Origin: Bacillota bacterium
Lineage (GTDB): Bacteria > Bacillota > Clostridia > Saccharofermentanales > Fastidiosipilaceae
Direction of reading: 5' to 3'
DNA: 18,506 bases
Assembly: GCA_023442635.1 (NCBI GenBank)
Contig: JAEZYR010000049.1
Coordinates: forward strand, 1 to 18,506
This document shows, piece after piece, positions 7,995-15,408 of the stretch (position 1 is the stretch's first letter; each line of letters opens with the position of its first letter). The translations under genes and the position numbers were made by a program. The notes beneath the pieces are model-generated. The model saw nothing but the letters and a program-made list of their open reading frames with translations, was not told where the DNA came from and searched no databases.

Positions 7995-8099
7995 GTGTCT
8001 ATCATAAGCGCACGGCTCAAAATAAGCGATCGCCCATGAGCAAGATGAGCTGTGTCCTGCGTGCCTAAAAAAGCTGAGAATCTTAGGGATAATGTTTGC

Positions 8100-9236
8100 A
8101 TGAATAGTTATGAAGTATTTTCTCAGCCTGAACTAGGCTGCCAGCCCATGGCCAGCCAGGCTGGTTCAGAGCGCAAGCGGATTCTAGTTGCCATGAGCGG
8201 CGGAGTGGATAGCTCTGTCGCGGCCGCCTTGCTTTTGCAACAGGGTTATGAAGTTGTGGGCTTGACCGCTCATCTACATGATGAGGGCGAGGGTATGGCG
8301 CATGCCATCGAGGACGCAGCTGCGGTTTGTGCCTGCCTGGGTATCGAACACGTTGTACTGGATTTGCGCGAGCGCTTCAGACAGGATGTTATCGATCCTT
8401 TTATCACAGCCTATACAGAAGGTTTGACCCCGAATCCATGTGTCATTTGCAATCGTCGCATTAAATTCGGAGCCCTGTTGGACGCTTTGGCAGACTATGG
8501 GGCAGATGCCCTGGCGACTGGGCACTACGCTAGATGTCATTACGATGCCGAGAAAAAGCGTTGGCAACTTATGCGTGGGGTGGAGGCTGCCCGAGATCAA
8601 TCCTATGTGCTCTACCATTTGCGCCAAGAACAACTCGCCAAACTCTGCTTTCCCTGCGGTGAACTTTACAAGGCTGATATTCGAGAAGAAGCCAGACGCC
8701 TAGGTCTGCCAATTGCTGAACGTCCAGATTCACAAGATATCTGCTTTATCCCGGATGGGAATTATCGAGCCTACCTACAAAAATACCGTCAGACAGAGGA
8801 TCCAGTAGGAGACTTTGTCGACCGGCAGGGGCGCGTTTTGGGTCAACACAAGGGCATTTCCTCCTATACGGTTGGGCAGAGACGTGGGCTGGGCATTGCA
8901 TCAGACGAACCCCTTTATGTGGAGCGCATTGATGCCGAGACAAGGCAGATCCACTTGGCTAAGGCTAGCGAATTGGATGCCAGAAAAATTCTGGCAGAAG
9001 GCGTTAATTGGTTAGCTTGTGAGGAACCAGCAGAACATGAGCCCATCCAATGTCGTATCCGTACGCGTTACCATCAGCGAGAACTGCCAGCGACTGTAGA
9101 GAGCCTGCCGGGACAGCGGGCTTTGATCCAAACCGATGATATTTTGCGGGTGGCGGCACCAGGGCAGGCTGTTGTTTTCTATGAGGGTGATGTGGTCTTA
9201 GGTGGAGGGCGCATTATTCAAGTACAGGCCAGATGA
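8100..9236 (+). CDS. mnmA: tRNA-specific 2-thiouridylase MnmA
   Basis: Thiolates U34 at the wobble position of tRNA-Lys, -Glu and -Gln, using ATP and sulfur relayed from a cysteine desulfurase. From ATG 8100 the protein is 378 residues, near the family norm. The PP-loop SGGVDSS is at 33-39. NPCVICNRRIKFG (112-124) holds the catalytic Cys117 (equivalent to E. coli Cys102), and SQDICFIPD (211-219) holds the second catalytic Cys215. ATGHYAR (139-145) and YTVGQRRGLGI further on are also conserved. The start is uncertain. A GTG at 8052 would add 16 residues but has no Shine-Dalgarno. ATG 8100 has AGGG about 11 bases upstream. ATG 8148 would give 362 residues and begins closer to the conserved core. 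The gene is divergent from the flavoprotein gene and ends at a strong bidirectional terminator. Confidence 0.95.
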   Translation: MNSYEVFSQPELGCQPMASQAGSERKRILVAMSGGVDSSVAAALLLQQGYEVVGLTAHLHDEGEGMAHAIEDAAAVCACLGIEHVVLDLRERFRQDVIDPFITAYTEGLTPNPCVICNRRIKFGALLDALADYGADALATGHYARCHYDAEKKRWQLMRGVEAARDQSYVLYHLRQEQLAKLCFPCGELYKADIREEARRLGLPIAERPDSQDICFIPDGNYRAYLQKYRQTEDPVGDFVDRQGRVLGQHKGISSYTVGQRRGLGIASDEPLYVERIDAETRQIHLAKASELDARKILAEGVNWLACEEPAEHEPIQCRIRTRYHQRELPATVESLPGQRALIQTDDILRVAAPGQAVVFYEGDVVLGGGRIIQVQAR

Positions 9237-9291
9237 GAATAGAAGATAAGTTCAAAGCGAAGCGAAGCTTGATGGGTGATTGAGCTATGCC

Positions 9292-9334
9292 CACATAAAG
9301 AAACCCGACGTAAAATGTCGGGTTTCTTTATGTG
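9292..9334. terminator. Bidirectional terminator between mnmA and the EamA transporter gene
   Basis: Arms 9292-9309 and 9317-9334 are perfectly complementary over 18 bp with a 7-base loop (GTAAAAT). The core ACCCGAC/GTCGGGT is flanked by AAAGAAA on one side and TTTCTTT on the other, giving a U-rich descending arm in both directions. It sits 56 bases after the mnmA stop and 43 bases from the stop of the converging transporter gene, so it can end both transcripts. Confidence 0.92.
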
Positions 9335-9376
9335 AAGATGAACTGATCAATGCTCGCTCGCCAATGAGACGAGAGA

Positions 9377-10411
9377 CTAGTTTGCACGCGAGAGCGTCTT
9401 AGGGCTGCGCCGTTGGAAATTGATTAAGGCAATGCTGAGAACAATAAGAGCGAGGGAGAGTAACTTTTGCCAGGTCAAGAAGTTTTCGTGGAGGAAAAGC
9501 CAAGAACCTAGTGCGCCGAAAATAGGAATGAGTGTCTTAAAGATACTGACTTTGGAAAGGCTATGAATCTTGAGCAGGCGAGTCCAAATGCTGAAGGCTA
9601 CACAAGAAATCAAGGCTAGGAAAAGGAGGTTGAGTGTCGCCGCAACCGGGGCATCACTAGGCCAGATGAGGCGGCCGCCGCTCAAAAGACCGATGAGTGC
9701 GAGTGTGGCGCCACCAAAACTCAGCTGAACAGCTGTCAACATGCCGGGATAGACGCTTTGAGCTAGGCGCTTACTCAAAAAATTAGCCATGGCCGAAACG
9801 GTTGCAGTGGCTAACATCATACCTTCACCTAACCAGGTAAAGTCCCAAGTAAAGCCCTGGCCTTGTCCGATATTGAGGATAATGATACCTGCAAAACCGA
9901 GGATAATGGCCCAGATCTTTTTGGCGTTAAGGCGGTCACCTTGGCCAAAAAGATGGGCGATGATGACGGCGATAAAGGCGTTACTGCCATTGATAATGGA
10001 AGACTTGGTGCCACTTGAGTGGGCGACGCCTAGATAGAAGCAGGTATAGCAAAGTGTGGTGTTAAACCAGCCAAAGGCCATGACTTTGGGAAGCGTGCGA
10101 AGCGGCAGGGTCATCCAGCGCCGGCATAAAAGACTATTTAAGAAATAGGCGATGATGCCTGAAAGCATGAAGCGTACACCGGCAAAAAGCAAAATGGAAG
10201 GCGTGTCGCTTGAGGCGATTTGAAAGAGTTGATAGCCTCGTTTGACTGAAGGAAAAGCAGAACCCCAAAGCAAATTGGCAAAAACAGCTAGGCTGATCCA
10301 GATCCAGGGTGAATAGAGGAGATTATTTTTTTCATTCGAGCTATCTGTCTCAGGCTTGGCAAGGCTCGAAAGGGGTGGGGCAGACATGTCAGGGTTTGTG
10401 TTTTTTGGCAT
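9377..10411 (-). CDS. EamA/DMT superfamily transporter
   Basis: A 344-residue integral membrane protein of the drug/metabolite transporter superfamily, with two EamA repeats and about ten hydrophobic segments starting at residue 34. The first repeat has the typical NLLWGSAFPSVKRGY (46-60) and GVRFMLSGIIAYF. The second begins near WLGEGMMLATATVSAMANFLSKR and ends with FGALGSWLFLHENFLTWQKLLSLALIVLSIALIN. The HEN/E-plus-long-helix ending is characteristic. The first 31 residues are hydrophilic and outside the fold. Such proteins export small metabolites such as amino acids or purines; the substrate here cannot be assigned. ATG 10411 has GAGGAA six bases upstream. It is monocistronic, convergent with mnmA and divergent from the kinase-like gene. 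Confidence 0.9.
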   Translation of the reverse strand: MPKNTNPDMSAPPLSSLAKPETDSSNEKNNLLYSPWIWISLAVFANLLWGSAFPSVKRGYQLFQIASSDTPSILLFAGVRFMLSGIIAYFLNSLLCRRWMTLPLRTLPKVMAFGWFNTTLCYTCFYLGVAHSSGTKSSIINGSNAFIAVIIAHLFGQGDRLNAKKIWAIILGFAGIIILNIGQGQGFTWDFTWLGEGMMLATATVSAMANFLSKRLAQSVYPGMLTAVQLSFGGATLALIGLLSGGRLIWPSDAPVAATLNLLFLALISCVAFSIWTRLLKIHSLSKVSIFKTLIPIFGALGSWLFLHENFLTWQKLLSLALIVLSIALINFQRRSPKTLSRAN

Positions 10412-10677
10412 GGACAGTTCCTCACTCTAAATGGGGTAAGTAGGTATGTGAACCTCAAATCAAGGTGTTAGTATAGCGTATTTTCAGGCCAGGCTCGATA
10501 GAAAGATCTCGATTATTCCCGATGTTATTTCTTTTCTTAGAGGCAGCTGCTCTCGAGCTAACGAGGTGCAAAAGTTAGGAGATATAGGCTAAAACAAACA
10601 AGAAAAGTTATTTTACCAAGCACAACATTGGGTCAAAATCTTAGCTTCTGCGTTATTATCCAAAAGAGGTGAAATAT
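10412..10677. other. Divergent intergenic region
   Basis: This 266-base stretch separates the minus-strand EamA gene from the plus-strand kinase-GTPase-MATE run and must hold promoters for both. The best -10 candidate for the EamA gene is TATACT on the minus strand (10475-10470). A -35 at the usual distance is only TCGAGC (10498-10493), so this is weak. On the plus side I see no convincing -35/-10 pair. TATTAT at 10654-10659 lies too close to the start codon to leave room for the ribosome-binding site. I see no ORF or strong hairpin here. Confidence 0.4.
10666..10671 (+). promoter_or_regulatory. Ribosome-binding site that fixes the kinase-like start at 10678
   Basis: The string AGAGGTG, seven bases before ATG 10678, is a strong Shine-Dalgarno sequence. 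It contains the GTG at 10669 that would otherwise be a start three codons earlier. The GTG being part of the ribosome-binding site argues for ATG 10678. Confidence 0.75.
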
Positions 10678-11283
10678 ATGGCACATCCAGTCATTTGTAT
10701 CAGTCGAGAATTCGGTAGTGGAGGGCGCAGTGTGGCGAAGGCTTGCGCCCAGCAATTAGGCCTGCCCTGCTATGATGAAGAAATGCTCAATCGATTGTTG
10801 CAAGCTCGATCGGCCTACTCAGAGACATATGTGCAAGAGGCTGCAGAGTACGCTAGACATTCCAACTGGTTTGCCAATATTTTTGTCGAACGAGGGGTGG
10901 ATGGCCTTTCACAGCAAGACTGGTTATGGGTTATCCAGCAGCAGTTGATTCGGGAACTAGCGGCTCAAGGCCCGAGCATATTTGTAGGACATGGAGCTGA
11001 TCAGATCCTTCGAGAAGACTATGATGTGTTATCGGTTTTTGTCTATGCTGATGTAGACAGCCGAGCCAAGCGCATCGTCGAGCGCTATGGCGAACGCGAA
11101 GACACACCCAGCAAGCGCCTCAAAGATAAAGACAGGCGCCGCGCCGCTTTTTATCAGTTTTATACGGGTAAGACTTGGGGCGACCCACAAACCTATGACA
11201 TTTGCCTCAACAGTGCACATTTGTCCATGGAGGAGATGATCGACATCATAGCCCTCCTTTACAGCAGAAAAGCTTCGAAGTAA
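10678..11283 (+). CDS. Cytidylate kinase-like family protein
   Basis: A 201-residue P-loop NTPase of the cytidylate-kinase-like group (Cytidylate_kin2). The N-terminus ICISREFGSGGRSVAKACAQQLG (6-28) is the Walker A region, with Gly-rich GSGGRS at 13-18. LPCYDEEML (29-37) follows, as in CMP kinases. SIFVGHGADQIL (about 101-112) and the arginine-rich lid-like stretch RAKRIVERYGERE...KRLKDKDRRRAAFYQFYTGKTWGDPQTYDICLNS (about 127-178) match the family, whose FY..TGK.WGD.. and YD..LNS motifs are characteristic. Members are widespread in Bacillota, and their substrate is generally not established; true CMP kinase (Cmk) is a separate protein. It is 18 bases upstream of the GTPase gene, so the two are probably co-transcribed. 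Confidence 0.88.
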   Translation: MAHPVICISREFGSGGRSVAKACAQQLGLPCYDEEMLNRLLQARSAYSETYVQEAAEYARHSNWFANIFVERGVDGLSQQDWLWVIQQQLIRELAAQGPSIFVGHGADQILREDYDVLSVFVYADVDSRAKRIVERYGEREDTPSKRLKDKDRRRAAFYQFYTGKTWGDPQTYDICLNSAHLSMEEMIDIIALLYSRKASK

Positions 11284-11301
11284 AAGGAAAACGCTACATT
11301 T

Positions 11302-12600
11302 ATGGCCAATATGAATCTAGATGAGATGTTTAAGGCCTGCTTGCAAGGGGTGCAAGAAGATCTTAAACAATTGAAACATGTCAATATTTTGCTCATCGGC
11401 AAATCAGGTGTCGGCAAGTCCACGCTAGTCAATGCCCTTTTTCGAGAACCCCTGGCAGCTACAGGTATTGGGCGGCCCGTGACAAAGCGGCTACAACTGC
11501 TAGAGCGAGAGGATTTACCCATTCGCGTTTACGACACCCGAGGGCTTGAATTGAGTCGAGACAGTCAAGAAGAGCTCGAAAAGGAAATACAGAAGTTGAT
11601 TCAGGATCAACTGGCGACGGGCGATCCAGATCGCTACATACAGGTTATCTGGTACCTTGTGAACAGTATGAGTAATCGCATCGAGCCTACCGAACTCAGC
11701 CTTATTCGGCGCATGGCTGAGCAAGAAGCCTTTCGACAGGTTCCTATTTGCCTTTTGCTGACACAGGCTATTAGCGAAGGGCAGACCCAGGCTATGTTTG
11801 AAGCTGTGCAGCAAGAGCACCTGCCAGTTGTCGGTATTTTCCCCTTGCTCGCCAAAGACTACCCCATCAATGCGGCACAAATTATTCCGCGACATGGCTT
11901 GGCTGAACTGGTGGAGGCGACTTGTCGTTTGTTACCTGAAACGGCTGCCCAATCGATGGTGAATGCCCAAAATGTCAATCTGAAGCTCAAACGCCGCCAG
12001 GCTCGGAGGGTGATTCAAGCCAGCGTCGGTACGGTTTTTGGCATTGGAGCAGCCCCTATTCCTGGAGCTGATGCGCCTTTGATGATAGCAGCCCAAACCG
12101 CTATGCTAGCTAAGATCAGTTCCAGCTATGGTATGCCCGTTAATCGAGCCGTCATGATGACGCTGCTTTCGGCGGTCTTTGGTACAGGAGCCGCCACATT
12201 GATTGGACGCCAAGTAGCAGGCAGCTTGCTCAAAAGTTTGCCCATCGGTGGGGCGGTCATTGGTGGGGCAGTTTCGGGCGTGACGGGCGCAGCCTTAACC
12301 TATGCCTTAGGTGAGACTTATATTCAGGTGCTAGAGCGAATCCTGCGTGGCGAGTGGCGAGCAGAGCAGATCGATTCCAAACGTGGACGACAGCTTATTC
12401 AAGAGATTTTTTTGAAGCAGCTCGATCGCTACAAGCATTTCAAGGGCCTCAAACAAAGCGAAGAGCCTAATCCAGAAGCTGAATGGAAGGAAGATGGACT
12501 TGCAGACCCTGGCTCAACAGCCCTCGTTCTGAAACCTGGCTTTTTGCCCAAAGCCCCCAAGCGCCATTGGTGGGAACGCTTTCACAAAAAGAAAAACTAA
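11302..12600 (+). CDS. P-loop GTPase with C-terminal DUF697-like region
   Basis: A 432-residue protein. The N-terminal GTPase domain (about 25-210) has G1 GKSGVGKST at 33-41 and G3 DTRG at 78-81. A switch I Thr is plausible in the segment around TGIGRPVTKR (54-63). The expected G4 position reads LLLTQAIS (151-158) instead of NKxD or TKxD. The C-terminal part (about 228-345) is hydrophobic and glycine-rich, with GIGAAPIPGADAPLMIAAQTAML (247-269) followed by a SYGMP segment. This matches the DUF697 pattern found in YcjF-like proteins and bacterial membrane-associated GTPases. The tail (380-432) is charged and ends Trp-Trp-Glu-Arg-Phe-His-Lys-Lys-Lys-Asn. Shine-Dalgarno AAGGA lies about 13 bases before ATG 11302; ATG 11311 is an alternative but is farther still. 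Cellular role unknown; it may act at the membrane in stress or envelope physiology. Confidence 0.85.
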   Translation: MANMNLDEMFKACLQGVQEDLKQLKHVNILLIGKSGVGKSTLVNALFREPLAATGIGRPVTKRLQLLEREDLPIRVYDTRGLELSRDSQEELEKEIQKLIQDQLATGDPDRYIQVIWYLVNSMSNRIEPTELSLIRRMAEQEAFRQVPICLLLTQAISEGQTQAMFEAVQQEHLPVVGIFPLLAKDYPINAAQIIPRHGLAELVEATCRLLPETAAQSMVNAQNVNLKLKRRQARRVIQASVGTVFGIGAAPIPGADAPLMIAAQTAMLAKISSSYGMPVNRAVMMTLLSAVFGTGAATLIGRQVAGSLLKSLPIGGAVIGGAVSGVTGAALTYALGETYIQVLERILRGEWRAEQIDSKRGRQLIQEIFLKQLDRYKHFKGLKQSEEPNPEAEWKEDGLADPGSTALVLKPGFLPKAPKRHWWERFHKKKN

Positions 12601-12664
12601 ATGCGAAAGCGCTTTTAGCTGATAACTTGTCATGCTGATCTTTTGATACAAGGGAGCGGCTTAT

Positions 12665-14134
12665 TTGATGCAGTCCAATTGTGAGAAAGCTTCGTCCCAT
12701 CAAGCAAATCTAGGCCTTTTCTTGCGATACAGCAGCCATAATATTTTGGGCATGCTGGGTATATCTTGCTATATCTTGGCAGATACGATTTTCATTGCCC
12801 AGGGCGTGGGATATGCAGGCCTAGCGGCACTCAATCTTGTGCTGCCCATTTTTAGCTTCATGATGGCCCTGGAACAGGGCATGGGACTTGGCCTGGCGAC
12901 ACGCTATCGCATCTTGTACTGTAAAGGTGCGATCAAGATGGCCTACAGGACGCGTAAAAGGGCTTTAATCCTAGGCCTGGGTGTGAGTCTGGTCTTTTTC
13001 TTAGCTGGCCTTTTGGGGGCTAAAGAGGTGGCCGCTGCTTTAGGCTCTACTCCAGCAATCGATATCTATGTCATTCCCTATCTCAGGCTCATCCTGCTTT
13101 TTGCGCCATTCTTCTTTTTGAATACCATACTGACCTATTTTGTCAGAAATGATGGGGCACCTAAGATAGCCATGTGGTCTATGCTGGTGGGGAGCCTGGC
13201 GAATGTGGGATTGGATTATTTGTTTGTTATTCGTTGGGGTTGGGGTATGTCTGGTGCCGCTTGGGCGACGATTTGCTCGCCTATCATCGGCTTAAGCATC
13301 AGTGCAGCCTACTATTATCAGCGCCACCAGAAAGGTACTTTTGAGGATGGCGACCAAAGTCAGCGGATGGCTCTGATGCTGAAAGAAGAGGCTAGCGAGC
13401 TTCAAGAGCAAGAAAGTATACCTAGCGATCCAACAGCAAGGCTTAGGAGAGACTTAGGCCTTTTGACAGCAAGCTGGAAAGAGGATTTTTCTGCCCTGGC
13501 CTTAGGCCTGCCTGCTGCTTTGGGAGAATTATCAAGTGCTGCTACCGTCTTTGGTTTCAACTGGCTCTTACTCAAACTTGTGGGCTACGAGGGCGTATCA
13601 ACCTATGCGATTGTGGCGAATTTGGCTCTGATGTCAGTCGCTACTTTCGAGGGGGTGAGCCAAGGCGTACAACCGCTCCTGAGTGAGGCCTATGCAAAAA
13701 GACAAAAAAGGCAAGTTTCGAACTATTTTCGCTATGCCCTGATCCTTATGCTCAGCCTGGCTTGCCTATTGACGTTTACCTTTTGCTTTCACAGTGCATT
13801 CTGGATCAAACTTTTTGACTCAACAGGAGAGCTGTTGGCCTCACCCTTGAGTCATGAAGCTTTGCGCCTTTATTTTTTGGCCTTGCCAGCGATAGGTTTT
13901 AATCTGCTATTGACGATTCGCTATAGCGCCTGCAATCAAGCTGGCCCCTCCAATTGGATTGCGCTGAGCCGAAGCGCCCTGTTGCTTTTGCCACTGGCTT
14001 GGCTTTTGGCTCAACTATGGGGACCTAGAGCTTTATGGATAGTCGTACCCATTCTAGAGGCTTTGGTGTCTGTGATAGGGTTGGGGCGCATGCTACAAAG
14101 AGAGCGAAAAACAGCGGACTTGCCTGAAATCTGA
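12665..14134 (+). CDS. MATE family multidrug/metabolite exporter
   Basis: A 489-residue, probably 12-span antiporter of the MATE superfamily, expected to expel cationic drugs or metabolites using Na+ or H+. The first half carries ILADTIFIAQGVGYAGLAALNLVLPIF (37-63), GLGLATRYRI (74-83), and FVRNDGAPKIAM...VGSLANVGLDYLFVIRWGWGMSGAAWAT (about 159-202), the usual MepA/NorM-like pattern. The second half mirrors it from about 276. The central cytoplasmic linker (about 220-272) is long and charged, making the protein longer than the usual 440-460 residues. The TTG at 12665 lies 8 bases after AGGGAG (12651-12656), while the adjacent ATG at 12668 lies 11 bases away; either may be used. It follows the GTPase gene by 64 bases on the same strand with no convincing terminator between. 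Confidence 0.92.
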   Translation: MMQSNCEKASSHQANLGLFLRYSSHNILGMLGISCYILADTIFIAQGVGYAGLAALNLVLPIFSFMMALEQGMGLGLATRYRILYCKGAIKMAYRTRKRALILGLGVSLVFFLAGLLGAKEVAAALGSTPAIDIYVIPYLRLILLFAPFFFLNTILTYFVRNDGAPKIAMWSMLVGSLANVGLDYLFVIRWGWGMSGAAWATICSPIIGLSISAAYYYQRHQKGTFEDGDQSQRMALMLKEEASELQEQESIPSDPTARLRRDLGLLTASWKEDFSALALGLPAALGELSSAATVFGFNWLLLKLVGYEGVSTYAIVANLALMSVATFEGVSQGVQPLLSEAYAKRQKRQVSNYFRYALILMLSLACLLTFTFCFHSAFWIKLFDSTGELLASPLSHEALRLYFLALPAIGFNLLLTIRYSACNQAGPSNWIALSRSALLLLPLAWLLAQLWGPRALWIVVPILEALVSVIGLGRMLQRERKTADLPEI

Positions 14135-14189
14135 GCGATACACCCGTGCTGCTGTCACAGGGAGGCGGCAGAGAGAAAGCCTCTTGCAG

Positions 14190-15356
14190 CTAGGCTAGGC
14201 GGTGAATATGCCGCAAACGCCAAAAGGCTACTGCGATCACGATAGCGAAGAGCAACAAATAGTAGGGGAAAGAACGCAAGCCAAAGAGGTGAATCCATAG
14301 ACCAAAAAAGCTGGGCATAAGACAACCGACATAGGCCATGGCCATTTGCAGGCCAATGACGGCTTGAGATTTTTCGACACCGAAGTGTCGAGGTGTCGCA
14401 TGAATCATGCAGGGATAAATCGGTGCTCCGCCCAAACCCAGTAGCAATAGCCCCACAAGGGAGAGCGCAACCCAGGGTGTAAAGAGCAAGGCTAAGCCAC
14501 ATAGGGCTAAGCTGAGACCTAACTTGATCATACGGTGATCACCCAAACGATCGGCAACAAAGCCAGAAGCAAATCGCCCGAGTGTAATACCTGCATAGAA
14601 GGCCGCAGCAAAGCGAGCGCCTGTTGCAACGTCAAGATTTCTGACTTCTACAAGATAGCTGCTAACCCAGAGTCCGCAGCTGGTTTCGAGGGCGCAATAG
14701 CCTAGGAAGATGAAGCTGGCAGCCAAGACACCCTTTGTTTTGAGTAGCGTGAACAGGGAGATGGGTGCCTGGGATTGACTTTGCTCATGAGCCAATCGAC
14801 CTTCCGCCCGCAAAAAACGCTGCCACAGGGGGAAGCTGATTAAAAAAATAAGGGCGATTAGAAATTGTATGCCTGCAACACTGCCGTAGCCCCAACGCCA
14901 ATGCCGCCAAGTGATGGCTAAGCCCATGATCTGGGGAGACAGCGCGGCTCCCACGCCCCAACAGGCGTGAAGCCAGTTCATATGTCTGGAGCTGAAGTGC
15001 AAAGCGACGAAATTATTCAGAGCAGCATCGACCGCACCTGCACCCAGACCATAAGGCAAGGCTAAAAGCAGGGTCAATGGAAAGTTGGTCGTAAAGGCAA
15101 AAGCTGTAAGCGAAAGCGCGGTTAGCAAGATACTTAGCCAAGTTACCCAGAATGCCCCTAGGCGCTTCACCAGACGTTCTGAGCACAAGCTGGAAATAAT
15201 GGTGCCTGCTGAAATAACAGCGCTGATCAGACCAGCAGTTCCTAAGGAAGCCACAATATCACTGTGCATAACAGGCCAGGCCGAACCTAAAAGTGAGTCG
15301 GGCAAGCCAAGACTGATGAAAGCAAGATAGATGATGGCGAGTAAGCAAGTAAGCAT
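14190..15356 (-). CDS. MFS transporter (YbjJ/FucP-like)
   Basis: A 388-residue major facilitator protein with about 12 hydrophobic spans. The opening LAIIYLAFISLGLPDSLLGSAWP (6-28) is typical of a small-MFS group found in Bacillota. The loop 2-3 motif A equivalent is ERLVKRLGA (60-68). The loop 8-9 copy is better preserved as SGFVADRLGDHR (264-275), with the Asp-Arg pair. FVALHFSSRHMNWLHACWGVGAALSP (116-141) corresponds to the conserved WLH..WGvGA segment of this group, in which Asn/His residues often line the substrate pore. The substrate is unknown. No strong Shine-Dalgarno precedes ATG 15356; TAGGA is about 13 bases away. It lies 52 bases downstream of the AI-2E-family gene, likely on the same transcript, and converges with the MATE gene with no clear terminator in the 55 bases between. 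Confidence 0.88.
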   Translation of the reverse strand: MLTCLLAIIYLAFISLGLPDSLLGSAWPVMHSDIVASLGTAGLISAVISAGTIISSLCSERLVKRLGAFWVTWLSILLTALSLTAFAFTTNFPLTLLLALPYGLGAGAVDAALNNFVALHFSSRHMNWLHACWGVGAALSPQIMGLAITWRHWRWGYGSVAGIQFLIALIFLISFPLWQRFLRAEGRLAHEQSQSQAPISLFTLLKTKGVLAASFIFLGYCALETSCGLWVSSYLVEVRNLDVATGARFAAAFYAGITLGRFASGFVADRLGDHRMIKLGLSLALCGLALLFTPWVALSLVGLLLLGLGGAPIYPCMIHATPRHFGVEKSQAVIGLQMAMAYVGCLMPSFFGLWIHLFGLRSFPYYLLLFAIVIAVAFWRLRHIHRLA

Positions 15357-15408
15357 AGGTCAAATGACAGTCCTAGATGAAAGATGTATGGGATGTTTCG
15401 GCTCGATT

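Noticed and set aside
8026..8033. GCGATCGC palindrome between the flavoprotein gene and mnmA
   Set aside because: A single 8-base palindrome is expected by chance; no second copy or operator spacing is visible.
8088..8093. GATAAT as a -10 box for mnmA
   Set aside because: No -35 at 16-18 bases (CTAAAA at 8065-8070), and it sits only seven bases before the preferred ATG; usable only if the start is ATG 8148.
8052..8099. GTG 8052 as the mnmA start
   Set aside because: No ribosome-binding site, and the 16 extra residues lie outside the conserved MnmA fold.
12601..12620. Possible terminator after the GTPase gene (GCG...CGC followed by TTTT)
   Set aside because: The stem is only 3 bp with a 4-base loop, and AAAGCGCTTT is just a short palindrome; too weak to call, so the MATE gene may be read through.
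14135..14189. Terminator between the convergent MATE and MFS genes
   Set aside because: The best pairing is a 5-bp GAGGC/GCCTC stem with a 12-base loop and no T-run in either direction.
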